A stretch of DNA of 48,178 bases, taken from contig VMTE01000032.1 in NCBI GenBank assembly GCA_013791775.1, positions 1 to 48,178 of the forward strand, given 5' to 3'. Source of the stretch: Hyphomonas sp. GTDB lineage: Bacteria; Pseudomonadota; Alphaproteobacteria; Caulobacterales; Hyphomonadaceae. A program made the position numbers and the translations under genes. Below the pieces are notes generated by a model that had not been told where the DNA came from, ran no database searches, and saw only the letters and a program-made list of their open reading frames with translations. Shown one piece after another: positions 40,874-48,178 of the stretch (the stretch's first letter is position 1; each line of letters opens with the position of its first letter).

Positions 40874-42778
40874 TCACTCTAGGAATTTGTTCCGAGATTC
40901 CGCCTGCATCTGCTGGCGCCAAATCTCCAGACTGAGAAGCCCCCAGCACTTGCGGCCGAACGGTTCGCCGCCCGAGAACGCGCCGCGCACGGCGGCAGGG
41001 TTCAGGTATGGCAGCTCGCCCGCCGAAGCACCCGCGAAGAGGTCGCCCGCAAAGTCGCGCAGCTCGCCCCTGAACCAGTCGGACATCGGCACCGGGAAGC
41101 CCATCTTGTCGCGCCGGTTCAGAATGCTGGGTGGAATGACATCGGTGAACGCATCCTTGAGCAATTGCTTGGTGCGACCGCCGGAAAACTTGATATCCGC
41201 CGGCACGGTCGCGGCCAATTCGACAATCGAATGATCGAGCAGCGGCACACGCGATTCCAGCCCATGCGCCATACTCATCCGGTCTTCGACATGCAGCAGC
41301 GCCGGCAAGAGGTGCTTGAAGTCAAAATGCGTCATCTTGTCGAAATAGGCTTCCTTGCCGACATTGCGTCCATTGAACGTGTCGCGAAACGCCGCCTCGA
41401 CATCCGCCAGGGGAAAGTCCGCCCACTGAATTTCATCGCGCATGTCCACCGAGCGGTTGACCAGCCGGAAGTAGCGGGCATCCAGATCCTCGAACATGCC
41501 ATCGGCCCAGAAGGTCTTGATCAGGGGCTTGTACTCGCGCAGCATCGGCAACTGTGGGATGATCGACTCGATCGTCACCACGTAATTGCCGTTCTTGTAG
41601 GTGCCATCAATGGCGGCTTTGATACACTGCTCGAAATAGGCGATCGTGTAGCGGGCATAGCCGCCAAAGATTTCGTCCCCGCCCTGGCCGCCGAGGGCGA
41701 CCTTGACGTGCTGCGCGGCGAGACCGGCCGTCATGTATTGCGGAAATGAGCCCGGCCCGGCGATCGGCTCGTCCAGGTGGCGGATCACATCGAAGATGTG
41801 TTTCTGAAAATCTCCGGCGGTAATGTCGATCTCATGGTACCGGGCATGGGCCGCCTCTGCGGCGTCCCGGGCGTAAGCACTCTCGTCAAACCCCGCCTTG
41901 TTCCTGAATGCGCCGTGGAACACGTCGAGCGGCCCGGCCGACTGGCGCGACGCCAGCAGGGACACGAGAGAGGAGTCGATGCCGCCCGAGAGGTAGGCGC
42001 CGACCGGCGCATCCGACCGCAAGTGGAGGCGAATCGAGTCTTCGGTCAGGCCGCGCAACTGCTCCTGGAACCAGGCGGCGGAATGCTCGCGGTCAAGCGT
42101 GTACTGAACATCCCAGTAGCGCTCCTCCCGCACATGGCCATTCTCGGCAATCAGCCGGTGGGCCGAGGGCAGCTGGCGCACCCCCTTTAGAAGCGTGTCC
42201 CCGGACAGGGTGAACTGAAAGGTGAGGTATTCGGCCATCGCGGCCGGATTGATCGTGATCTCAGGCAGGAATGGCAACAGCGCCTTGATTTCCGAGGCGA
42301 AATAAAGATCGTGCCCGATCACGGCATAGTAGAAGGGCTTGATGCCGAACCGGTCCCGGCTGGCGCTGAGGCGTCGGCGCACGGGATCCCAGAGCGCATA
42401 GGCCCACATCCCCCTCAGATGATTGACCGCGTCATCCCCGAATACGCTGTGCGCGGCGAGAATTGTTTCGGTATCGCTCCGTGAACGGAAGGACCAGCGC
42501 GGCTCGAGCTGCTGGCGCAGTTCCGGGTAGTTGTAGACCTCGCCATTGTGAACGAGGACGCAGCCATCCTCGCCGGTCATGGGCTGGGCGCCATTTTCGG
42601 ACAGGTCGATGATCGCAAGGCGCCGGTGCGCTAAGCCGGCGGTCTCGTCTTCGCTGACCCAGAAGCCTTCGCCGTCCGGACCGCGATGGGCCAACCGGCC
42701 GCCCAGCACCTGAAGGCGCCGCCTCAGCCCGGCAATCGGCTGGCCGTCGAGCGAGATGATCCCGGCAATTCCGCACAT
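40874..42778 (-). CDS. asnB: Asparagine synthase (glutamine-hydrolysing), AsnB-type
   Basis: A 634-residue two-domain amidotransferase. Cys2 is the glutaminase nucleophile (MCGIAGI), with RLAHRGPDGEGF and the NGEVYNY segment; the synthetase PP-loop SGGIDSS is near 263-269. In polysaccharide clusters such proteins can amidate uronic-acid sugars instead of making asparagine. Here it starts six bases after the acetyltransferase gene, which supports a sugar role, but cellular asparagine synthesis cannot be excluded. Confidence 0.92.
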   Translation of the reverse strand: MCGIAGIISLDGQPIAGLRRRLQVLGGRLAHRGPDGEGFWVSEDETAGLAHRRLAIIDLSENGAQPMTGEDGCVLVHNGEVYNYPELRQQLEPRWSFRSRSDTETILAAHSVFGDDAVNHLRGMWAYALWDPVRRRLSASRDRFGIKPFYYAVIGHDLYFASEIKALLPFLPEITINPAAMAEYLTFQFTLSGDTLLKGVRQLPSAHRLIAENGHVREERYWDVQYTLDREHSAAWFQEQLRGLTEDSIRLHLRSDAPVGAYLSGGIDSSLVSLLASRQSAGPLDVFHGAFRNKAGFDESAYARDAAEAAHARYHEIDITAGDFQKHIFDVIRHLDEPIAGPGSFPQYMTAGLAAQHVKVALGGQGGDEIFGGYARYTIAYFEQCIKAAIDGTYKNGNYVVTIESIIPQLPMLREYKPLIKTFWADGMFEDLDARYFRLVNRSVDMRDEIQWADFPLADVEAAFRDTFNGRNVGKEAYFDKMTHFDFKHLLPALLHVEDRMSMAHGLESRVPLLDHSIVELAATVPADIKFSGGRTKQLLKDAFTDVIPPSILNRRDKMGFPVPMSDWFRGELRDFAGDLFAGASAGELPYLNPAAVRGAFSGGEPFGRKCWGLLSLEIWRQQMQAESRNKFLE

Positions 42779-42784
42779 GGCAGA

Positions 42785-43366
<582 letters not shown>

Positions 43367-43477
43367 TTGATAATCCCGATCTGTCCGGAGCCAGAAAACG
43401 CCCCGCTGCGCCCTCCGGCTTACAGACGGACCGGTGAGCTTGCAATGCTGGGCTGCCGCTGCGTGCGCGACTCCGGC

Positions 43478-44530
43478 CTACGCCGCCAGAAAGGCTGCAA
43501 TCGCCGACACGGCCTCGCGGGCGGCGTGGCCGTTGCCATAGTCCGGGATGGAACGGCGCGGCGTGCTGTAGGCCGGCTGTGTCCAGAGCCGGTTCCAGCC
43601 TGCGTCGATGGTTTCAGTCCATTCGGTTTCGTCGCGCAGGGTGATGCAGGGCCGGGCGTGAAAGTAGGCCTCTTTCTGCACGCCGCCCGAATCAGTCATC
43701 ACCTGCGCTGCGTCGGCGATCAGGGCGTGGAAGTCGAAATAGCCTAGCGGCTCGACCAGCGTAATCTCGTCCAGTGCGATGCTCTCGGCCTTGAGGAACG
43801 CGCCCGTACGCGGATGGACCGGGAAGATGATGGGTTGGCCCTGCCCGGCTTCGCGCGCATAGGCGACAAGGCGGGCAAGGCGCGCGGGGGCGCCCAAGTT
43901 CTCGGCGCGGTGGAGCGTCAGCAAGCTGTAACCGCCTGCCGCCAACCGGAGGCGCGCCCGGATGCCGGAGGCCTCGACCCGGCCGCTTGCAAACAGGGTG
44001 ACATCGTACATCAGGTCCCCGATTAGCCTCGCCTTAGCGGCGAGCCCCTCCTTCGCCAGATGCTGCAGGGCCGCCTCGCTGGAGCATAAAAGCAGACCGC
44101 AGACATGGTCTGCAACAATCCGGTTGATTTCTTCCGGAACGTCCGCGCGGCCAGACCGCATGCCGGCCTCGACATGGATAGCCGGGATCGCAAGCTTGGC
44201 CGCCGCCAGGGCGCCGGCGAGCGTGGAATTGGTATCGCCATACACAAGCACCGCGTCAGGCCGCCGGGCCATCAGGTCTGCCTCGATGCCCTCGATCATC
44301 CGCCCGGTCATGGCGCCATGCGGCAGGTTTGCGATACCGAGATTTACCGCCGGGGCCGGCAGGTCCAGCTCGCGGAAAAACGCTTCGGACATCTGATAGT
44401 CATAGTGCTGCCCGGTGTGAACGAGGCGCTCTTCGAATTGCCCCGAGGCCGCAAAGGCCCGGCTCATCGCCGCCGCCTTGACAAATTGCGGCCGGGCCCC
44501 CGCAATGGTGGTTATTCTGAGTGTGGCCAT
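43478..44530 (-). CDS. wecB: UDP-N-acetyl sugar 2-epimerase, non-hydrolysing (WecB/WbpI-like)
   Basis: A 350-residue GT-B-fold epimerase. It has ITTIAGARPQFVKAAA, LVHTGQHYDYQMSEAFF, HVEAGMRSGRADVPEEINR, ITLVEPLGYFDF, and MTDSGGVQKEAYF near the end. WecB inverts C2 of UDP-GlcNAc; WbpI does the same on the 2,3-diacetamido-glucuronate form. Because the flanking genes are WbpD- and WbpG-like, WbpI activity is the better guess. The frame is open to 44563, but the ATG at 44530 gives the family start. Confidence 0.88.
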   Translation of the reverse strand: MATLRITTIAGARPQFVKAAAMSRAFAASGQFEERLVHTGQHYDYQMSEAFFRELDLPAPAVNLGIANLPHGAMTGRMIEGIEADLMARRPDAVLVYGDTNSTLAGALAAAKLAIPAIHVEAGMRSGRADVPEEINRIVADHVCGLLLCSSEAALQHLAKEGLAAKARLIGDLMYDVTLFASGRVEASGIRARLRLAAGGYSLLTLHRAENLGAPARLARLVAYAREAGQGQPIIFPVHPRTGAFLKAESIALDEITLVEPLGYFDFHALIADAAQVMTDSGGVQKEAYFHARPCITLRDETEWTETIDAGWNRLWTQPAYSTPRRSIPDYGNGHAAREAVSAIAAFLAA

Positions 44531-44563
44531 GCGGCTGTCTTTACACGGCCATCGCCGCGCCAT

Positions 44564-46180
44564 CTAGTCTACTGCTTCAACCTCATACGCGGAACGCCCG
44601 TACAGCCCTGAGCCGACGGAGCGAAGCTTCATTCGGGCGAGGTCAAAGACATCCAGATGGGCCTCGACCGTCTCCAGTGTCTTGCCTTCGAAGGAGAGGG
44701 TCATCCGATTGCCAGACACCGCAAAATCGAGATCGAGGACACCGTTCTTCGGCCAGGGAATATATTTGATCAGGGTGTTGGGCGCCCGCAGGCCGCGGAC
44801 CGAGCCATAATCTTTGAAATCTTCTTTCGTGCCGAAGCTGGCGTCGCGTTCCGGATCATAAGGCAATCCCGGCATGTTGCCGAGGCCGTATAGCACGGCG
44901 TTCTCGTCGCCGGAAAGCGCCACCGAGTGAATGCGCTGCCCCCAAAAAGAAGGAAGCGCCCAGGCCCCCTTGACGGCGCGCTCCTCTGGCGTCATCGCCG
45001 CATAGCGCCGGTCAAGTTCATTGTGGAAGGGCGCGGGTTCTCCGGAGTCGACTTCCGGCCAGGTGAAAAGGCGGTGGCGAATCCAGTTCTCGAGTGATGC
45101 GTCGCCCTCCCAGAGAAACCCCCAAGGATACATGCCGACCCAAACGCGACCGGCATAGAGATTTAGCGATTGAGCCTCCCGATACTCGACCTGCCCTTCG
45201 GCCATACCGTACGAACCGCCGAGAGCCTTCGGCACCTCCAGAAAGCGCGCGGAGCCGTCGGAGCTGATGACCGCCAGATAGCCGCTCGGATAATGCCCTG
45301 CGATCAACGTGTCGTTCACGACCAGCATTCCGTAGAACTCTCCGGGGAAGGTTTCTGCTTTCGGAAACACCCGGAGCATTTCCCCGGATTCCGGATCAAT
45401 CCGCCAAACGCCAGAGCCTTTTCCGCTTCCGTCTGCGCCTGCGGAAAGGTAGACATGGCCGCGCCATCCAATCATTCCGTACACGTCATTCCAGTACGGC
45501 CAGTCCTGCTTCTTGGTATTGGTGCAGACACTCTGCGGGGGCTGCCAGTCGCAATAGGTGAGCCAAGCTCCCATCGTCGGCGTATCAAAGTGCGACACGA
45601 AGATCCGGCCGTCATAGTAGATGCCGTTGCGGAGGCTTCCGCCATAGTCCAGCACGGTCTGCTCACCATAAAGGACCTTGCCAACGCCGTGCGGGAAAGT
45701 CAGCAGCCTGTCATCGATCACCTCCACTGCCTGTACGTACATCTGGCTTTGATCGACCGCGCGCTCGACCTCTTCAAAATTGAACGGTGCCCAATTGCCG
45801 TCCCGCAGCACAGCGAGGGCCGCGACATCGACCACCTCATCGCGCAGGCTGCGCACTTCAGGCCGGTATCGATCCTCACCGGGCCTGCCGGTATCGAATA
45901 CCTCGAACGCAGCGCCTACGGCACTCGTCGGATCACATGTGAATTCCAGATGTTTCTGTGAGATCTTTCCGCGCGTCTGGGCGCCGTTCGCGAACCCTGC
46001 GCGGCAGACCGTGTCGCCGCCTGCGGATTCAAACAACGTCCCCAGATCGCGCGCCGTGTAGACGCCGCCGGTCTGAAGGCGGACCGAAACCGTGTAGGGC
46101 TGAAGAAAGTAGAAGACCAACCCCGCCGCGACGAGTGCCCCCCCGGTCAACACTACATACAACAATTTGAACCGGTTCAT
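44564..46180 (-). CDS. Unknown membrane-anchored protein in the polysaccharide cluster
   Basis: A 538-residue protein with one N-terminal membrane helix (YVVLTGGALVAAGLVFYFL) and a large outer part with repeated YDGRIFVSHF, WRGHVYLSAG, YAGRVWVGMY and SGDENAVLYGLG segments, suggesting a beta-propeller-like fold. I recognise no known family. It lies between the 2-epimerase (33 bp downstream) and the GT4 gene on the same strand, so it likely helps assembly, export or modification of the polysaccharide. An 8-bp hairpin lies just upstream. Confidence 0.8.
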   Translation of the reverse strand: MNRFKLLYVVLTGGALVAAGLVFYFLQPYTVSVRLQTGGVYTARDLGTLFESAGGDTVCRAGFANGAQTRGKISQKHLEFTCDPTSAVGAAFEVFDTGRPGEDRYRPEVRSLRDEVVDVAALAVLRDGNWAPFNFEEVERAVDQSQMYVQAVEVIDDRLLTFPHGVGKVLYGEQTVLDYGGSLRNGIYYDGRIFVSHFDTPTMGAWLTYCDWQPPQSVCTNTKKQDWPYWNDVYGMIGWRGHVYLSAGADGSGKGSGVWRIDPESGEMLRVFPKAETFPGEFYGMLVVNDTLIAGHYPSGYLAVISSDGSARFLEVPKALGGSYGMAEGQVEYREAQSLNLYAGRVWVGMYPWGFLWEGDASLENWIRHRLFTWPEVDSGEPAPFHNELDRRYAAMTPEERAVKGAWALPSFWGQRIHSVALSGDENAVLYGLGNMPGLPYDPERDASFGTKEDFKDYGSVRGLRAPNTLIKYIPWPKNGVLDLDFAVSGNRMTLSFEGKTLETVEAHLDVFDLARMKLRSVGSGLYGRSAYEVEAVD

Positions 46181-46450
46181 GTGGGTCAGCCCTTGAAGGC
46201 CGCATCCGCAGATGCGGCGGTGAGAGGATTCGCCGCACTGTCTCAGCTCACGAAGTACGGACAGCGACCAATTATCTTGATTAGTCCCGGGTCAAACACA
46301 ATGCCCACAGCCAAATTTTTTGTGAGGTTGGGCAAAAACTGCCCAGCCAATAGCCGTTCATTGCCGAGACCAGAGTTCAATCCGCTTCCCGCCTCGCGGC
46401 GCCCCATTTCTTAGAACGACTGAAACTGCGCGCATTTACGTTACCTGCGT
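46181..46450. other. 270-bp space with two hairpins
   Basis: The first hairpin, gccgcatc/gatgcggc (46199-46206 with 46211-46218), lies in the leader of the unknown membrane-anchored gene. The second, tgggca/tgccca (46329-46334 with 46340-46345, extended by three outer pairs), lies about 105 bp after the GT4 stop and may be a weak terminator for it; no T-run follows on the minus strand. No gene was seen. Confidence 0.45.
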
Positions 46451-47650
46451 CTAGTCCACGTTCGCAGCCACGGGCTCGATTCCATAGGCACGCAGCATCA
46501 TTTCGGCTTCGCTTTGCCAGCTGAGCTCCAGCGCCGCCTTCATTGAGGCCTGCTTGTAACTGTCGATCCGTGCGCGCGTGAGGCTGTTGATCTGCGCGGC
46601 GATGGCGGCAGGTGAAATTTCGGGCACCAGCACGCCGAGATCATACTGTTTCACCAGGCGCGCCATCTCCGGGAGATTGCCCACGCACAGCGCAAGGCGG
46701 GCCTGGACATATTCGAAGAACTTGTTCGGCAGGGTGAAGCGCTTCTGCAGCGAAATGTCTGGCTGGATGAAGAAGCCGATATCGGCGCTGTTGGCGCGGG
46801 GTACCATTTCGTTGAACGCCACCGGCGGATCGATGCGGACGCGGCCGGTCACGCCATGCTGTTCGGCCAGCGCCGCTAGGCTCGCGATGTAGTCGTCCGG
46901 GCCCGGACCACGGATGACAAAATGATACTCCGGATTCCAAAGCTTCACGCTTTCGATGGTCTGTTCGAGGCCGCGCATCGGCGAGACGATGCCGTGATAG
47001 AGCACCTCGATCTTCTCGCCCGTGGGGCGGAACGGAAGGTCGTGATAAAAAGCGGTGGAACGCACGACGGTCGGGCGATGGGCAAGTTTATACGTGCTTT
47101 TCAGCGCATCGGCGATGCCGTCGCAAACCGTGGTGACGACCGACGCGCCTGGCAGGAAACGTTTCTCCATTGCATGCACCCAGGACCGCTCACGCTTGAT
47201 CCATTTCGGATCATGCATGTACTGCTCAAAGGAAAATTCGTGGCAGTCGATAACGTAAACGCCGCCCGAAACCTTGGCGAGACGCGCGGCAATCGGCGCC
47301 GTGAAATAGTCGTGCGCAATGGCGAGATCGCAACGGACATTCTCGATCGTCGCGATATGCTCGTAGATCCCGTCATAGCCGGCCTGCGCCCAGTAATAGT
47401 CCTCGGCAAACTGACCTGACCCAGGCGAGAGGCGCCGCTTCCAGTCGAACTTCAGGTTTTCCGTCAAGCGGCGGGTTTCGTAGACGTGCTCGACTTCGAT
47501 GTAGCGCCAGTGCGGCGGCGGCGCCTGTCGCCCCTTGAACCCGGCGACAATGACCGTCCAGCCCGCATCGGCCAGCGCCTTCGACTGGCGCAGCACGCGC
47601 GGTTCATCCGTGACCGGCGTAAGTGATATGATGCAAACGGTTTTGCTCAT
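46451..47650 (-). CDS. Glycosyltransferase, family 4
   Basis: A 399-residue GT-B enzyme: VCIISLTPVTDEPRVLRQSKAL at the start, HDYFTAPIAARLAK and YVIDCHEFSFEQY in the N-terminal lobe, then VLYHGIVSPMRGL, FVIRGPGPDDY and LPNKFFEYVQARLALCVGNLPEM in the donor-binding lobe. It lies 20 bp after the amidotransferase gene, in the same operon. It probably adds a sugar during surface-polysaccharide assembly. Confidence 0.9.
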   Translation of the reverse strand: MSKTVCIISLTPVTDEPRVLRQSKALADAGWTVIVAGFKGRQAPPPHWRYIEVEHVYETRRLTENLKFDWKRRLSPGSGQFAEDYYWAQAGYDGIYEHIATIENVRCDLAIAHDYFTAPIAARLAKVSGGVYVIDCHEFSFEQYMHDPKWIKRERSWVHAMEKRFLPGASVVTTVCDGIADALKSTYKLAHRPTVVRSTAFYHDLPFRPTGEKIEVLYHGIVSPMRGLEQTIESVKLWNPEYHFVIRGPGPDDYIASLAALAEQHGVTGRVRIDPPVAFNEMVPRANSADIGFFIQPDISLQKRFTLPNKFFEYVQARLALCVGNLPEMARLVKQYDLGVLVPEISPAAIAAQINSLTRARIDSYKQASMKAALELSWQSEAEMMLRAYGIEPVAANVD

Positions 47651-47670
47651 GCGTGGCGCCGCCCTTCGTT

Positions 47671-48178
47671 TCAGTTTTGTTTGTCGCTGATGCGTCCGCC
47701 GGCATAGAGCCAGCGGGCGAACGATTTGAACCGGTCGAACTGCGCCGGCGACAGGGATTTTCGGACAAGGTTGCCCACTGGCCGTATCAGCGGCACCGTC
47801 AACTTCATGACGCCGCGCAGCAAGCCCGAGGCGACATCAGTCAGCGTACGGCGGACAAAGCGGACTAGCGCGCGCAGCAGGCCGGCCGGATCGACATGCG
47901 CATGACGCAGCCGGTGCCAGGCACGTTGCGGCAGGGCGCGAAGTCCGGCAAAGCGCTGCTGGATGCGAGCGACATTCTGGCGCAACCAGGCGCCCGAGTG
48001 CAAATGCGCTGCCCGGATGTACGTCGTGTAGAGCGGCGTCCCCGGCAGGTTTCTTTCAGACGACGGATAGTCCCAGAAGGTCTTTCGTTCGGCGTTCATG
48101 ATGGCGTCGAACTCGGCATCACTGAGCCCCAGCTTCTTGGCCACGAACGCCCGATCTTCCCGCTCCATCTCCTCCGAC
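47671..48178 (-). CDS. N-acetyl sugar amidotransferase, WbpG-like (partial, 5' end outside window)
   Basis: The frame runs off the window end, so only the C-terminal 168 residues are visible. The segment EREDRAFVAKKLGLSDAEFDAIM followed by KTFWDYPSSE is the characteristic end of N-acetyl sugar amidotransferases such as WbpG, which install the acetamidino group on 2,3-diacetamido-uronic acid sugars of O-antigens. After it comes a further stretch of about 115 basic, partly amphipathic residues (RIQQRFAGLRALPQRAWHRL…) that the usual family end does not have. The PP-loop part cannot be checked here. Confidence 0.72.
   Translation of the reverse strand, partial: SEEMEREDRAFVAKKLGLSDAEFDAIMNAERKTFWDYPSSERNLPGTPLYTTYIRAAHLHSGAWLRQNVARIQQRFAGLRALPQRAWHRLRHAHVDPAGLLRALVRFVRRTLTDVASGLLRGVMKLTVPLIRPVGNLVRKSLSPAQFDRFKSFARWLYAGGRISDKQN

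Overview
The window looks like chromosome of a high-GC alphaproteobacterium, probably from the Hyphomonadaceae/Caulobacterales–Sphingomonadales range. The grounds are the TonB-receptor-based uptake genes, the Trb-type conjugation cluster with a traF–relaxase–traG–CopG–trbB gene order, the protein style (Ala/Arg-rich, many ATGA overlaps, some GTG and TTG starts) and the chromosomal genes. This placement is inference; there is no rRNA or tRNA gene to anchor it. No CRISPR array, phage integrase or replication gene was seen.

Layout. (1) Positions 1-4478: a SWIM/SNF2 helicase gene lying between two direct copies of a mobile-element end. The second copy (3916-4106) has inserted, with a 9-bp target duplication, into a 5'-truncated IS3-family transposase. 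(2) Positions 4479-18015, with visibly lower GC: a catabolic-looking island. A minus-strand set (MaoC hydratase, acyl-CoA ligase, MFS transporter, Ntn-hydrolase acylase lipoprotein, TonB receptor) faces a plus-strand set (AraC regulator, isonitrile-hydratase-like DJ-1 protein, phosphotriesterase-like hydrolase). A second minus-strand set (metallo-beta-lactamase-fold hydrolase, DUF1330 protein, AstA-like N-succinyltransferase) converges on it. Together they could import an N-acylated (possibly lactone- or isonitrile-bearing) small molecule, cleave its amide, activate and oxidise the acyl part, and process the remainder. (3) Positions 18118-22086: an Atm1-type ABC exporter followed by two tandem, paralogous nucleotidyltransferase–HEPN fusion genes, the first coupled to the exporter by a 4-nt overlap at a TTG start.

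(4) Positions 22306-37503: a nearly complete conjugation module (HTH regulator, TraF peptidase, relaxase, TraG coupling protein, CopG-like protein, small unknown, TrbB-C-D-E-J-L-F-G-I). It is interrupted by an 828-bp stretch without a supportable gene between the small unknown and trbB. No integrase is present, so the ends of the element are not visible; the right side stops at panD. (5) Positions 37637-48178: core-like chromosome with panD (minus), an unknown lipoprotein whose ribosome-binding site sits in a hairpin bulge, and a surface-polysaccharide cluster: GT2 and GT4 glycosyltransferases, an AsnB-type amidotransferase, a WbpD-like acetyltransferase, a WbpI/WecB-like 2-epimerase, an unknown membrane-anchored protein, and the C-terminal end of a WbpG-like N-acetyl sugar amidotransferase. 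The last group points to a polysaccharide with a 2,3-diacetamido(or acetamidino)-2,3-dideoxy-uronic acid.
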